Counted from the stretch's first letter, positions 35,606 through 45,224 are shown. The stretch is 64,000 nt of DNA from Cognatishimia activa (GCF_017798205.1 NZ_CP060010.1:1240001-1304000); one strand, 5' to 3'. Made by a program: numbers and translations. Notes: generated from the letters alone by a model not told the origin.

Positions 35606-36418
35606 TTATTGTGCGGCAACCATCATGTGTTTTTGCAGCAGCTCCTGCGCCAAATCGCGATATGCCATCGCACCCTTTGACTGCGGATCATACTGCAAGA
35701 CCGACTGCGCAAAAGACGGGGCTTCGGAGACCCGTACATTTCTAGGTATTTTCGTTTGGAAAACCAGATCGCCCAGATTGTCCCGCGCGTCCTCTTCGAC
35801 CTGTTGCGACAGGTTATTGCGCGCATCAAACATTGTCAGAACAACGCCCTCAATCCGAAGATTTGGGTTCGCGGTCTGACGTACCTCTCGCACTGACAGC
35901 ATAAGCTGAGACAAGCCCTCTAGAGCAAAGAACTCTGACTGCAGCGGGATCAGCACGGAATGTGCCGCGACCATCGCGTTGACCGTCAAAAGGTTCAACG
36001 ACGGTGGGCAATCGATCAGGATGTAATCCAATTCATAGCGGTCCATATCGGGTTGCCGCAAAGCGTCATGCAAAAGGAAGCTGCGCTTTTCCGTCGCCAT
36101 CAACTCAATATCCGCAGAGCTGAGGTCGACTGTTGCCGGAACAATGAAAAGATCTGAGGATTCCGTGGGCAAAATCACCTCTTCCAAAGAGACGTCGCCC
36201 ACCAAAAGATCATAGGTCGTGAACCCCCGATCTTCGGGATCCACCCCAAGACCGGTAGACGCATTGCCTTGCGGATCCAAATCGACAACCAGAATGCGAG
36301 CGCCCTTCTCGGCCAAAGCTGATGCCAGGTTGATGGTCGTGGTTGTCTTGCCAACCCCACCCTTTTGGTTCGCAATTGCGATAATTTTCGGTGTATTGCC
36401 TCGGATAGGATCAGACAC
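35606..36418 (-). CDS. parA: Chromosome-partitioning ATPase ParA
   Basis: Walker-type ATPase that binds nucleoid DNA and drives ParB-parS segregation. It has 270 residues. The deviant Walker A is QKGGVGKTTT (18-27); Walker A' is LVVDLDPQGNAS, and LDYILIDCPPSL follows. The start is the GTG at 36418, preceded by GGAGAT, and it overlaps the rsmG stop by 8 bp. Confidence 0.97.
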   Translation of the reverse strand: MSDPIRGNTPKIIAIANQKGGVGKTTTTINLASALAEKGARILVVDLDPQGNASTGLGVDPEDRGFTTYDLLVGDVSLEEVILPTESSDLFIVPATVDLSSADIELMATEKRSFLLHDALRQPDMDRYELDYILIDCPPSLNLLTVNAMVAAHSVLIPLQSEFFALEGLSQLMLSVREVRQTANPNLRIEGVVLTMFDARNNLSQQVEEDARDNLGDLVFQTKIPRNVRVSEAPSFAQSVLQYDPQSKGAMAYRDLAQELLQKHMMVAAQ

Positions 36419-37034
36419 GACGTATATCTCCGATCTTTAAAATAACTGCGCCCTCTTGCGTATTACTTGTAATCGCCTCGCAGCTGAAAGACCACGATTC
36501 CTCTGCGGCCAAGACTTCTTTTTTCCAGTTCACACCCTTGGGAAAAATCGCCGTTCCGCCGGTGCGCAGGTGCAATTCCGAAAACTCTAACAATTTTGCG
36601 AGGTCACTGAGGGCTCGAGCGGACAGAATATCAGCATTTTGAGCGTCTGCGCTTTCAATTCTCTGACAAATAACTTGCCCAGGAACCCCCATTTCGCGCA
36701 AAGCGCTTCGCAAAAACGAACATTTTCGGATGTCGCTCTCAATCATGGTCATTTTCAAATCAACATCTAGGTCCGGCGCGCAGGCCGCGATCACCAATCC
36801 CGGAAATCCTCCACCGCTCCCGATGTCCACCCAATGTGTGAGTGACTGCAACGAAATGCAGCTTAGAATTTGAGCAGAATCAACGATGTGTCGCTCCCAA
36901 AGATTTGGGATGGTTTGGTTTGACACGAGATTAATGCGCTTGTTCCACTTGACCAACAAGGCTGAAAGAACTTCCAATCTTTCGAATGTTTCACGTGAAA
37001 CATTGAGATCGGCAGGTGAGTAGCTGGAACTCAC
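36411..37034 (-). CDS. rsmG: 16S rRNA (guanine(527)-N7)-methyltransferase
   Basis: Methylates G527 of 16S rRNA. It has 207 residues. The SAM motif is [17 protein letters not shown], and [14 protein letters not shown] and AIFPKGVNW are typical. The GTG at 37034 overlaps the mnmG stop as GTGA and has AGGAGA upstream. Codons near residues 12-17 (NVSRETF) are written by parS2, so the site is embedded in the reading frame. Confidence 0.95.
   Translation of the reverse strand: MSSSYSPADLNVSRETFERLEVLSALLVKWNKRINLVSNQTIPNLWERHIVDSAQILSCISLQSLTHWVDIGSGGGFPGLVIAACAPDLDVDLKMTMIESDIRKCSFLRSALREMGVPGQVICQRIESADAQNADILSARALSDLAKLLEFSELHLRTGGTAIFPKGVNWKKEVLAAEESWSFSCEAITSNTQEGAVILKIGDIRRV
36987..37002. 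promoter_or_regulatory. parS site 2
   Basis: TGTTTCACGTGAAACA, a perfect palindrome inside the rsmG coding sequence, encoding part of NVSRETF. Confidence 0.95.
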
Positions 37035-38899
37035 GCGGACTTCTCCTGCCTTCTGGAGTCTTGACGTAATTTCGCAAGAAGTAGCGTCAAGGCAGCGGGC
37101 GTCATGCCATCAACACGGGCTGCCTGCGCTAGGTTACCTGGCCTCGCGCGCGAAAGTTTCAGCTTCAACTCATTCGAGAGCCCATCCAATCCGTCATAGG
37201 AAAAGTCTGACGGGATCTTCTGCGCTTCATCTTTCCGCAGAGACGCGACTTCTTTGTTTTGCCGTTCGATATAGTTCGAATAGAGGGCATCCTTCGAAAG
37301 CTGATCCTGAATTTCTGGCTCCAGACGTGACAGGCCAGAAATCAGTGGTTCGAGATCTGCCATCTCTACATTCGGAAAGGCCAAAAGCTGAAATCCACTA
37401 CGTCGATTGCCGTCACTATTAACTTCGATACCGACAGCTTGTGCCTGCTTTGGAGTGAAAGTTTGATCGGACAAGAGAGACTTTCCTTCATTCAGAGCAT
37501 CCATCTTGCGACTGAAAGCACTTTTGCGCTCTTCTCCAACGAGGCCGATTTCAATACCCATTCCGGTCAATCTCTGGTCCGCGTTGTCAGCACGGAGTGA
37601 CAGTCGGAATTCGGCGCGAGACGTAAACATTCTATATGGCTCGGTCACGCCGCGCGTGACGAGGTCGTCAATCATAACACCAATATAACTGTCCGCTCGA
37701 CTGAATAAGAGTGGATCGTGCCCCATTGCTTCCAATGCGGCATTGGCACCCGCAACCAGACCCTGAGCCGCAGCTTCCTCGTATCCGGTGGTTCCGTTGA
37801 TCTGTCCGGCCAGGTAAAGTCCTGGCACGTCTCGCACAGACAACCGCATGTCGAGGGATCTGGGATCTACATAATCGTACTCAATCGCATAGCCAGGCTG
37901 AAGGATCTTAGCGTCCTCAAGGCCATAAATCGAATGGACGTATTGTTCCTGAACATCGGCAGGCAGCGACGTTGAAATTCCGTTCGGGTACACTGTGTGA
38001 TCTGATAATCCTTCAGGCTCTAGAAAGACCTGATGGGAGTCCTTATCGCCAAACCTCACGATCTTGTCTTCGATAGAGGGGCAGTACCTTGGTCCTACTC
38101 CGTCAATATGCCCACCGTACATCGCGGAACGCTCCAGGTTCGTGCGGATGATGTCGTGAGTGTTCGAATTTGTATGGGTGATACCGCAGTTTACCTGCCG
38201 AGCCTCTGGCGTTTTGTTCAGAAATGAAAACATAACTGGGTCGTCATCGCCCGGCTGGGATCCCAAAATGTCCCATTTTATCGTGCGACCGTCCAGCCTA
38301 GGAGGCGTCCCGGTCTTTAAACGCCCCAATGGAAGTTCAAAACCATCGATCCGCTCGGCCAACTTCACAGATGGCGCATCCCCCATGCGACCGCCGGGTT
38401 TGGACACGTCTCCGATATGGATGACGCCACGTAGGAAAGTTCCAGTCGTCAACACCACTGCTGACGCGTGAATGTCTGAGCCATCAGCCAAACGAACACC
38501 CCGAACGGCTTCGCCCACCATCAAGAAGTCAGCGACCTCACCCTCTACGATGTCCAAACCGGTCTGTGCTTCCATTTCCTGAAGCATCCGCTCGCGATAT
38601 ATCTTTCGGTCTGCCTGAGCACGGGGCCCCTGAACCGCAGGGCCTTTTCTCCGATTTAGCAGGCGGAACTGGATACCAGCCGCATCCGCGACACGTCCCA
38701 TAACTCCATCAAGTGCGTCGATCTCGCGAACCAAGTGGCCTTTACCCAATCCGCCGATCGCAGGATTGCAGGACATGACACCAATGCCTGATCGTTTCAA
38801 CGTAACAAGCGCCGTCCTCGCGCCCAATCGCGCAGAGGCCGCAGCAGCGTCACAACCGGCGTGACCCCCGCCAACAACAATGACATCAAAATGTTTCAC
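37031..38899 (-). CDS. mnmG: tRNA uridine-5-carboxymethylaminomethyl modification enzyme MnmG (GidA)
   Basis: FAD enzyme that modifies the wobble uridine of tRNAs together with MnmE. It has 622 residues. FAD is bound through [18 protein letters not shown] at the N terminus; [22 protein letters not shown] and [16 protein letters not shown] are diagnostic. The start is the GTG at 38899 (MKHFDV), with AAGGAG eight bases upstream. A GTG at 38908 (MFHVKH) is also possible but nearly touches that site. parS3 covers both starts. Confidence 0.95.
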   Translation of the reverse strand: MKHFDVIVVGGGHAGCDAAAASARLGARTALVTLKRSGIGVMSCNPAIGGLGKGHLVREIDALDGVMGRVADAAGIQFRLLNRRKGPAVQGPRAQADRKIYRERMLQEMEAQTGLDIVEGEVADFLMVGEAVRGVRLADGSDIHASAVVLTTGTFLRGVIHIGDVSKPGGRMGDAPSVKLAERIDGFELPLGRLKTGTPPRLDGRTIKWDILGSQPGDDDPVMFSFLNKTPEARQVNCGITHTNSNTHDIIRTNLERSAMYGGHIDGVGPRYCPSIEDKIVRFGDKDSHQVFLEPEGLSDHTVYPNGISTSLPADVQEQYVHSIYGLEDAKILQPGYAIEYDYVDPRSLDMRLSVRDVPGLYLAGQINGTTGYEEAAAQGLVAGANAALEAMGHDPLLFSRADSYIGVMIDDLVTRGVTEPYRMFTSRAEFRLSLRADNADQRLTGMGIEIGLVGEERKSAFSRKMDALNEGKSLLSDQTFTPKQAQAVGIEVNSDGNRRSGFQLLAFPNVEMADLEPLISGLSRLEPEIQDQLSKDALYSNYIERQNKEVASLRKDEAQKIPSDFSYDGLDGLSNELKLKLSRARPGNLAQAARVDGMTPAALTLLLAKLRQDSRRQEKSA

Positions 38900-38907
38900 G
38901 TGAAACA
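38892..38907. promoter_or_regulatory. parS site 3, overlapping the mnmG start
   Basis: TGTTTCACGTGAAACA, perfect palindrome. The central GTG of the site is the preferred start codon of mnmG, and AAGGAG lies just outside it. The site lies 4.4 kb outside the trmE-distal end of the probable oriC. Confidence 0.95.
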
Positions 38908-38911
38908 CTCC

Positions 38912-40210
38912 TTACTTTCCGATGCAGAAACTCGAGAATATTTCATCCAGGAGATTTTCGACATCAATACGGCCCACAATCGAATCCAAAGCCCAAACGG
39001 CCGAACGCAAATCATCCGCGCCAAGGTCGTAAAATTCTTCGCCATTCGAGATATGACCCATGGCTGAAAGGATGCTCTGTTCTGCAGACTTCATAGCTAC
39101 TCTATGGCGTTCGCGAGATGCAACTCCGGAACGCGCGGATCTCTGCGCAAGTGTGTCGGATATGCGCTCGACCAATTCAGACACGCCCTGCCCTGTCACC
39201 GCAGAGATCGCCGACCCCGTTGCGCCTGACAGATCCGACTTGGACCGCAAAAGAATATCATCGGCCGCTAGCGAGACTTCAACGTCCTCGTCGCCTGCGA
39301 CAAGATACACACGCAAATCAGCCTGCTCCGCGCGTTGTTTTGCCCGCTCGATTCCGATGCCCTCAACGACATCTTCCGTCGCCCTCAAACCCGCTGTATC
39401 CAAGACAGTCACCGGCAGACCGTTCAGGTCCATCCTGACCTCAATCACATCCCGCGTGGTTCCGGCGATTTCAGAGGTAATCGCAGCGTCTCGACCGGCT
39501 AAGGCATTAAGAAGAGTAGACTTACCGACATTAGGCGCGCCAAGAATCGCCACTTCAAAACCACTGCGGATCCGCTCTGCGACGGAAACACCGGCTATCT
39601 CGGAGCGCAGTTTCTCTACGGTTTTCTCTAGTAAAAAATTAACCTCGGGCGTTACGTCGACGGGCACATCTTCGTCAACGAAATCAATCGTCGCCTCGAT
39701 CAAAGCTGCCGCGCGGATGAGATCCTGACGCCAGACCTCTGCAGTTTTTCCCAGATCACCAGACAGAACGCGCAAGGCCTGACGACGTTGCGCTTCGGTT
39801 TCCGCCTCTATCAAATCCGCAAGGCCTTCGACCTGAGCCAAATCCATGCAGCCGTTTTCCAAAGCCCGCCGCGTGAATTCGCCTGGCTCTGCCAAGCGAA
39901 GCCCCTCGATGTCCGAAAGAACCCGCAGCACCTGATTCACAACCGCGACCGATCCATGCAGTTGGAGCTCTAGGACAGCCTCGCCGGTAAATGACGCTTT
40001 CTCTGGGAAATAGAGCACGAGGGCCTCGTCCAGTCGGACTCCGGTGGGATCCCGCAACACCCGAAGCTGCGCGACTCGCGGCTTGGGCATCTCACCAAAC
40101 AGAACTTCAGCGGCATCAAAAATGCCAGCACCAGACAGCCGAACGACAGCGACCCCCGCTTTACCGGGGGCCGTGGCCAGTGCAAAAATTGTGTCGGATG
40201 CGACAGTCAT
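38912..40210 (-). CDS. mnmE: tRNA modification GTPase MnmE (TrmE)
   Basis: GTPase partner of MnmG in wobble uridine modification. It has 432 residues. The N-terminal folate-binding domain contains [21 protein letters not shown]; the G domain shows [14 protein letters not shown], the switch [18 protein letters not shown] and RSKSD. The C terminus ends in FCIGK, with the catalytic Cys. The ATG at 40210 shares one base with the rho stop (TAATG). Confidence 0.96.
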   Translation of the reverse strand: MTVASDTIFALATAPGKAGVAVVRLSGAGIFDAAEVLFGEMPKPRVAQLRVLRDPTGVRLDEALVLYFPEKASFTGEAVLELQLHGSVAVVNQVLRVLSDIEGLRLAEPGEFTRRALENGCMDLAQVEGLADLIEAETEAQRRQALRVLSGDLGKTAEVWRQDLIRAAALIEATIDFVDEDVPVDVTPEVNFLLEKTVEKLRSEIAGVSVAERIRSGFEVAILGAPNVGKSTLLNALAGRDAAITSEIAGTTRDVIEVRMDLNGLPVTVLDTAGLRATEDVVEGIGIERAKQRAEQADLRVYLVAGDEDVEVSLAADDILLRSKSDLSGATGSAISAVTGQGVSELVERISDTLAQRSARSGVASRERHRVAMKSAEQSILSAMGHISNGEEFYDLGADDLRSAVWALDSIVGRIDVENLLDEIFSSFCIGK

Positions 40211-41481
40211 TAGGCATTCATGGAATCAAAGAACTCGCCGTTAGTCTTGGTCTGTTTCAGCTTACCCAACAGGAATTCGATGGCATCCGTGGTGCCCATC
40301 GGATTGAGGATCCGGCGCAGAACGAAGGTTTTCTGCAGGTCTTTCGGATCGACCAAGAGGTCTTCTTTCCGGGTGCCGGACTTGAGAATATCAATCGCTG
40401 GGAAGACACGCTTGTCGGCGATCTTACGATCCAGAACGACTTCAGAGTTACCGGTGCCTTTGAATTCCTCAAAGATAACTTCGTCCATCCGAGAGCCTGT
40501 ATCAATCAGTGCGGTCGAGATGATGGTCAACGAACCACCCTCTTCGATATTCCGCGCAGCACCAAAGAAACGCTTAGGACGTTGCAGCGCGTTTGCGTCC
40601 ACACCGCCGGTCAGAACCTTACCCGAGGACGGCACGACGGTGTTAAACGCCCTACCAAGTCTTGTGATCGAATCAAGCAAGATCACAACATCTCGTTTAT
40701 GCTCGACCAAACGCTTGGCTTTTTCGATGACCATTTCGGACACAGCAACGTGACGTGTGGCAGGTTCGTCAAAGGTCGATGAAATCACTTCGCCCTTCAC
40801 AGAGCGCTGCATGTCGGTGACTTCTTCGGGGCGTTCGTCGATCAAGAGAACGATCAAATAGCACTCGGGATGGTTGGCTTCGATCGAATGCGCGATGTTC
40901 TGCAGGATCACGGTTTTACCGGTCCGCGGCGGCGCCACGATCAAAGACCGCTGACCTTTACCAATCGGCGCGACCAGATCGATCACACGCGCGGATTTAT
41001 CCTTGATGGTCGGATCTTCGATCTCCATCTTCAGACGTTCATCCGGATAGAGCGGCGTCAGGTTATCAAAGGCAATCTTGTGCTTCGCCTTCTCTGGCGA
41101 TTCAAAATTGATCTGCGTGACCTGCGTCAGCGCGAAATAGCGCTCGTTGTCATCCGGCGCTTTGATGACACCGTCGATGGTATCGCCCGTGCGCAAAGAA
41201 TGCTGGCGGATCATCTCTGGGCTGACATAGATGTCATCGGGACCTGGCAGATAGTTCGCTTCGGGTGAGCGCAGGAAACCAAAGCCATCCTGCAAGACCT
41301 CAAGCACACCATCGCCCGAGACTTCCCATCCCTCATCCGCACGCTCGCGCAGAATTTGGAACATCATCTCGCCCTTACGCATGGTCGAGGCGTTTTCGAT
41401 TTCCAGCTCTTCGGCCATTGCGAGCAAGGCTTTGGGGCTTTGCGCCTTCAGATCGGAAAGCGCGAGTTTATTCTCGGACAT
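40210..41481 (-). CDS. rho: Transcription termination factor Rho
   Basis: Hexameric RNA helicase that ends transcription. It has 423 residues. An N-terminal RNA-binding domain ([22 protein letters not shown]) precedes the ATPase with Walker [12 protein letters not shown] and Walker [17 protein letters not shown]; the Q-loop and R-loop regions ([36 protein letters not shown]) are present. ATG at 41481. Confidence 0.97.
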   Translation of the reverse strand: MSENKLALSDLKAQSPKALLAMAEELEIENASTMRKGEMMFQILRERADEGWEVSGDGVLEVLQDGFGFLRSPEANYLPGPDDIYVSPEMIRQHSLRTGDTIDGVIKAPDDNERYFALTQVTQINFESPEKAKHKIAFDNLTPLYPDERLKMEIEDPTIKDKSARVIDLVAPIGKGQRSLIVAPPRTGKTVILQNIAHSIEANHPECYLIVLLIDERPEEVTDMQRSVKGEVISSTFDEPATRHVAVSEMVIEKAKRLVEHKRDVVILLDSITRLGRAFNTVVPSSGKVLTGGVDANALQRPKRFFGAARNIEEGGSLTIISTALIDTGSRMDEVIFEEFKGTGNSEVVLDRKIADKRVFPAIDILKSGTRKEDLLVDPKDLQKTFVLRRILNPMGTTDAIEFLLGKLKQTKTNGEFFDSMNA

Positions 41482-41606
41482 AGAGACACCCTAGACAGCC
41501 TCACGTGAGGCCAGATTAGATTTTCATTTCATCAGGAAACACATGGCCCGGACGGGCCTGTTGGAACCTTAGATATAGGTTTTCACGTGTGAGTCAAATC
41601 ACCGCG
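41482..41606 (-). promoter_or_regulatory. rho leader with two perfect palindromes
   Basis: This 125-bp gap between hemJ and rho contains CCTCACGTGAGG (41499-41510), 18 bases before the rho start, and GGCCCGGACGGGCC (41545-41558). The second could be a hairpin after hemJ, but no T-run follows. TTTCACGTGTGA at 41581-41592 resembles half a parS. Rho genes are often autoregulated; a role here is inference. Confidence 0.4.
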
Positions 41607-42056
41607 TCAGAATTTCACCACCACAGAGAGCACGATCAACACCATCAGCAAGGTCGGCACTTCGTTCATCATGCGGTACTGACGACCAGTCAGCTTATTT
41701 TCGCCCTTCTCAAAGTCTTTGCGCCGGGCCATCAGCCAATGGTGAAACCAGGTCATTCCAAGAATACCGACAAGCTTCGTATAGGGCCACACAGCGCTCC
41801 AATCCACGATCCCCGGGGTAAGCGCCAAAAGAAGACCAAAGAGCCATACAGCCCCGCTTGCAGGCCCTATGATCACTTTCAGGAGCTTGTACTCCATGAT
41901 CTGGAAAGTCTCATCAAGTTGATCCCCCTTCTTAGCCCGCTCCACGTGATACACATAGAGACGCGGCAAATAGAAAAGACCCGCCATCCAGGCGATCACA
42001 GACATAATGTGAAAGGCTTTGATCCAAGGATAGGAAATAGCCAGGATATCGGACAT
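41607..42056 (-). CDS. hemJ: Protoporphyrinogen IX oxidase HemJ
   Basis: Membrane enzyme oxidising protoporphyrinogen IX to protoporphyrin IX, the usual form in alphaproteobacteria. It has 149 residues with four membrane segments. Visible conserved stretches are WIKAFHIMSVIAWMAGLFYLPRLYVYH and TWFHHWLMARRKDFEKGENKLTGRQYRMMNEVPT. His17 and an Arg/Lys cluster match the family. ATG at 42056, next to the probable origin. Confidence 0.93.
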   Translation of the reverse strand: MSDILAISYPWIKAFHIMSVIAWMAGLFYLPRLYVYHVERAKKGDQLDETFQIMEYKLLKVIIGPASGAVWLFGLLLALTPGIVDWSAVWPYTKLVGILGMTWFHHWLMARRKDFEKGENKLTGRQYRMMNEVPTLLMVLIVLSVVVKF

Positions 42057-42082
42057 GTCTTGGGGCCTGCTCTGATCACTCT

Positions 42083-42118
42083 CAATAATAATAAATATAT
42101 ATAGAAAGAAAGATGATT
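42083..42118. promoter_or_regulatory. AT-rich block, candidate DNA unwinding element
   Basis: CAATAATAATAAATATATAT followed by an AGAAAGAAAGATGATT tail. It is the most AT-rich stretch in the origin region and is bordered by DnaA-like boxes on its maf side. Confidence 0.55.
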
Positions 42119-42137
42119 TGGTAGTGCGACAATTTTC

Positions 42138-42146
42138 TGTGGATTA
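42138..42146 (-). promoter_or_regulatory. DnaA box-like 9-mer
   Basis: Reverse complement TAATCCACA, one mismatch to TTATCCACA. Confidence 0.6.
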
Positions 42147-42162
42147 TCGAGTTTTACGGACC

Positions 42163-42171
42163 TTACCCACA
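42163..42171 (+). promoter_or_regulatory. DnaA box-like 9-mer
   Basis: TTACCCACA, one mismatch to TTATCCACA. Confidence 0.6.
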
Positions 42172-42278
42172 GGGGTATAAAAAGCATCTCAAATTGGAAT
42201 TCTCACGGGGAAACCATTAGAATCCACAATTAAACTCATAAATTCAATAGCTTATGAATTGTGGCAGAAATGTGGCCG

Positions 42279-42287
42279 TGTGGATAA
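42279..42287 (-). promoter_or_regulatory. DnaA box, perfect
   Basis: TGTGGATAA, the exact reverse complement of TTATCCACA. It is the strongest box in the region. Confidence 0.8.
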
Positions 42288-42333
42288 TTCCTTGTATAAA
42301 AATTGCAGTCGCCCGGTTTTCACATATAGACAG

Positions 42334-42342
42334 TTATCCATA
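42334..42342 (+). promoter_or_regulatory. DnaA box-like 9-mer
   Basis: TTATCCATA, one mismatch to TTATCCACA. Confidence 0.6.
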
Positions 42343-42461
42343 TCCAGCGCGGAGAAGATTGGAATATCACCCCCGAAATATCCTCTATCGCGGGGATGCT
42401 TTATCTGTCACTGACTCCTCAACAAAGAATACACGCAGACTTGCACGGTTTTTGCACCAAG

Positions 42462-42470
42462 TTACCCACA
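42462..42470 (+). promoter_or_regulatory. DnaA box-like 9-mer at the maf start
   Basis: TTACCCACA, one mismatch to the consensus, overlapping the maf ATG at 42470 by one base. DnaA binding here could repress maf; that is inference. Confidence 0.5.
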
Positions 42471-43069
42471 TGACCCAAAGTTTGATCCTTGCTTCATCTT
42501 CCGAGATCCGCGCGCAGCTTTTGCGCAATGCGGGCGTATCTTTTGACGTAAAACCCGCCCGTGTGGATGAAGAGCTTATCAAGCAAAGTCTCATTGCCGA
42601 AGGTCACACACCACGGGATATCTCGGATGCTTTGGCCGAAGCAAAGGCTTTGCGCGGCAGTGCGAAATCGCCGGGGGCTTTGGTTGTGGGCTGCGATCAG
42701 GTGCTTGATCTCGAGGGGCGGCTCTTGTCTAAACCCGCGTCCGTTGATGAGGCCCGTGCACAGCTTCTTGCCCTGCGGAATAAACGACATACGCTTTATT
42801 CGGCCGCGGTGATTTGCGAGGACGGCAAGCCGATCTGGCGGCATATTGGTCAGGTAAGATTGTTCATGCGGGACTTTTCTGAGGCCCATCTGGACGGATA
42901 TCTCGCGCGCAACTGGGACTCTGTTCAGTATTCGGTCGGAGGCTATAAATTGGAAGAAGAAGGCATCCGTTTGTTTGCGCGGGTGGATGGCGATTATTTC
43001 AACGTGCTTGGCTTGCCGCTATTGGAACTTTTGTCCTTCCTGACTCTCAGAGGAGATCTGCCCAAATGA
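42470..43069 (+). CDS. maf: Maf-family nucleoside triphosphate pyrophosphatase
   Basis: Hydrolyses non-canonical or modified nucleotides. It has 199 residues. The phosphate loop is LILASSSEIRAQLL at the N terminus; KALRGS, VVGCDQVLDLEG and the C-terminal GLPLLELLSFL are typical. The ATG at 42470 is chosen; the open frame to 42254 lies in the origin. It starts the coupled maf-aroE-coaE-dnaQ operon. Confidence 0.94.
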   Translation: MTQSLILASSSEIRAQLLRNAGVSFDVKPARVDEELIKQSLIAEGHTPRDISDALAEAKALRGSAKSPGALVVGCDQVLDLEGRLLSKPASVDEARAQLLALRNKRHTLYSAAVICEDGKPIWRHIGQVRLFMRDFSEAHLDGYLARNWDSVQYSVGGYKLEEEGIRLFARVDGDYFNVLGLPLLELLSFLTLRGDLPK

Positions 43070-43899
43070 GTGATCCAAAGATCCCACTGGCCGGCGTAAT
43101 CGGTCATCCGATCGCCCATTCCAAATCCCCGAAACTGCACGGGTACTGGCTGAAGGAACATGGGCTTGAGGGGCATTATGTGCCGATCGATGTGGCGCCA
43201 GAAAACCTCGAGGCCGTTCTGCGTATGATGCCCAAGATGGGGTATGTCGGCGCGAATGTGACCATTCCTCACAAAGAACGCGCCTTGGAAATTGCGGATC
43301 AAGTGACCGACCGCGCGACATTGATCGGGGCGGCAAATACGCTGATTTTCCTCGAGGATGGAAAAATTCTTGCCGATAATACAGATGGTTACGGGTTTAT
43401 TCAAAACCTCAGGAATGGTGCACCTGATTGGGATCCAACCGCAGGCGCGGCTGTTGTTCTGGGCGCAGGTGGTGCCGCGCGGGCGGTTTTGGCCTCGCTT
43501 TTGGACGTTGGTGTTCCTGAAATTCTGCTGTCCAACAGAACCCGCGCCCGCGCAGAGCAATTGCGCGATGATTTCGGCGCGCGCATCAAGGTGATCGAGT
43601 GGGTGCAGGCCGGCAATGTCATGGAAGACGGGGCGACCGTTGTGAACACGACCTCGTTGGGTATGATCGGTAAACCCGAATTGCGGGTGCCTTTGGATGG
43701 ATTGAACGCGGATGCTGTGGTGACCGATTTGGTTTACACGCCTTTGATGACAAACTTCCTGGAAACCGCACAGGCAAAAGGATGCACGACCGTCGATGGT
43801 TTGGGCATGTTGCTGCATCAGGCGGTTCCCGGTTTTGAGCGTTGGTTCGGCCCGCGTCCCGAAGTGACGGATGACGTGCGCCGAGTGATGCTGAGATGA
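43066..43899 (+). CDS. aroE: Shikimate 5-dehydrogenase
   Basis: Reduces 3-dehydroshikimate in aromatic amino acid synthesis. It has 277 residues. The substrate site is GHPIAHSKSPKLH with NVTIPHK and NTDGYGF; the NADP loop is VLGAGGAARAVLASL. The ATG overlaps the maf stop as ATGA, with AGAGGAGA upstream. Confidence 0.96.
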   Translation: MSDPKIPLAGVIGHPIAHSKSPKLHGYWLKEHGLEGHYVPIDVAPENLEAVLRMMPKMGYVGANVTIPHKERALEIADQVTDRATLIGAANTLIFLEDGKILADNTDGYGFIQNLRNGAPDWDPTAGAAVVLGAGGAARAVLASLLDVGVPEILLSNRTRARAEQLRDDFGARIKVIEWVQAGNVMEDGATVVNTTSLGMIGKPELRVPLDGLNADAVVTDLVYTPLMTNFLETAQAKGCTTVDGLGMLLHQAVPGFERWFGPRPEVTDDVRRVMLR

Positions 43900-44489
43900 C
43901 TTTTAAACTGGGATTGACCGGCTCCATCGGTATGGGGAAATCCACCACGGCCAAGATCTTTGCTGATCTGGGTTGCGCGGTCTGGGATGCGGATGCGGCA
44001 GTGCATCGGTTATATTCCAAGGGTGGCGCGGCTGTTGCGCCTTTGGCAGATTTGTTCCCGTCGGCCGTGCAGGACGGCGCTGTGTCTCGCGATGTGCTAA
44101 AGTCCCTGATTTCAGAGGATTCCACCGTTCTGAGCGCTCTGGAAAAGATCGTGCACCCGTTGGTGGCTCAGGACCGGGCAGATTTCATTGCGCAGAGCAA
44201 CGCGGATGTAACAGTTTTGGATATTCCATTGCTGTTTGAAACCGGATCAGAAGGGACAATGGACGCGGTTGTCTGCGTTTCCGTGCCGCCTGACGTCCAG
44301 GAAGCGCGGGTTTTGGCGCGTGGCACTATGACCAAAGAGACATTTGAGGCAATCCGCGCAAAGCAAATGCCCAACGATGACAAATGCGCCCGTGCCGATT
44401 ACGTTGTGATCACCGACACTTTGGATCACGCCAAATCGCAGGTGGACATGATCCTAAGCACCATCAGAAAAGGCCTAAATGATGCGTGA
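43896..44489 (+). CDS. coaE: Dephospho-CoA kinase
   Basis: Last step of coenzyme A synthesis. It has 197 residues. The P-loop is LTGSIGMGKSTTAKIFADLG, the acidic WDADAAVHRLY motif follows, and LDIPLLFETG is present. The ATG overlaps the aroE stop as ATGA. Confidence 0.95.
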   Translation: MTFKLGLTGSIGMGKSTTAKIFADLGCAVWDADAAVHRLYSKGGAAVAPLADLFPSAVQDGAVSRDVLKSLISEDSTVLSALEKIVHPLVAQDRADFIAQSNADVTVLDIPLLFETGSEGTMDAVVCVSVPPDVQEARVLARGTMTKETFEAIRAKQMPNDDKCARADYVVITDTLDHAKSQVDMILSTIRKGLNDA

Positions 44490-45213
44490 AATCGTATTGG
44501 ATACGGAAACCACCGGATTTGACCCCGAATCTGGTGATCGCATCGTGGAAATCGGCTGTGTTGAGCTGAATAACCATATGCCGACGGGCGAGACCTATCA
44601 CGTCTATATCAATCCCGAACGGATGATGCCCGAAGAGGCTTTTGGCGTGCATGGCATTGGCCCGGACCTGCTGGAACCGCCGCGAGATCCGGAACCTGGA
44701 CAGGTCTTGCTGCGCGACAAGCCGGTCTTTGCCAAAGTGGGCCAGAGCTTTCTGGATTTTGTCGGCGACGCGAAGCTCGTGATCCACAATGCCGCCTTCG
44801 ACATGAAGTTCCTGAACGCGGAACTAAAATGGATGAATCTGCCGCAACTGCCGTGGGAACGGGCGGTCGATACGCTGGCGATTGCGCGCAAAAAATTCCC
44901 GGGCTCTCCGGCGTCATTGGACGCTTTGTGCCGTCGTTTTGGTATCGACAACAGCAACCGGACTTTGCACGGCGCGCTTTTGGACTCCGAAATTCTCGCC
45001 GAAGTTTATCTAGAGCTGATCGGCGGGCGTCAGCCGGATTTCGCTCTGTCAAATGTGGCTGGCGCAGGTGGAACAGGCCCCGCAGCAGACGACTGGCGGC
45101 CGCAACCGCGCAGCACTCCCTTACCGTCTCGGATCACAGACGAAGAGCGTGCCGCGCACAGTCAATTCGTTGAAAAGATGGGAGAAGATGCGCTCTGGGC
45201 GAAACTGTCCTGA
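44482..45213 (+). CDS. dnaQ: DNA polymerase III epsilon subunit
   Basis: Proofreading 3'-5' exonuclease of the replicative polymerase. It has 243 residues. The DEDDh motifs are visible as IVLDTETTGFDP, VIHNAAFDMKFLN and the HGALLDSEILAEVYL stretch. I use the second of two tandem ATG codons (MREIVLDTET); the first at 44479 would add one residue. It overlaps the coaE stop by 8 bp. Confidence 0.95.
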   Translation: MREIVLDTETTGFDPESGDRIVEIGCVELNNHMPTGETYHVYINPERMMPEEAFGVHGIGPDLLEPPRDPEPGQVLLRDKPVFAKVGQSFLDFVGDAKLVIHNAAFDMKFLNAELKWMNLPQLPWERAVDTLAIARKKFPGSPASLDALCRRFGIDNSNRTLHGALLDSEILAEVYLELIGGRQPDFALSNVAGAGGTGPAADDWRPQPRSTPLPSRITDEERAAHSQFVEKMGEDALWAKLS

Positions 45214-45224
45214 CGCGCGGAACC

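Larger units (their letters stand above)
42057..42469. other. oriC: Probable chromosomal replication origin (oriC)
   Basis: A 413-bp gene-free AT-rich region between divergent hemJ and maf. It contains one perfect and four near-perfect DnaA 9-mers (the last overlapping the maf start by one base) and an AT-rich block next to hemJ. Flanking genes point away on both sides. Three parS sites and parAB lie 3.2-7.8 kb away, as expected near an origin. In Caulobacter the origin lies beside maf-aroE-coaE-dnaQ, which this right arm resembles. Function has not been tested. Confidence 0.8.

Noticed and set aside
42254-42469. N-terminal extension of maf into the origin region
   Set aside because: The residues are not Maf-like. 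The ATG at 42470 gives the normal length, and the region has origin features.
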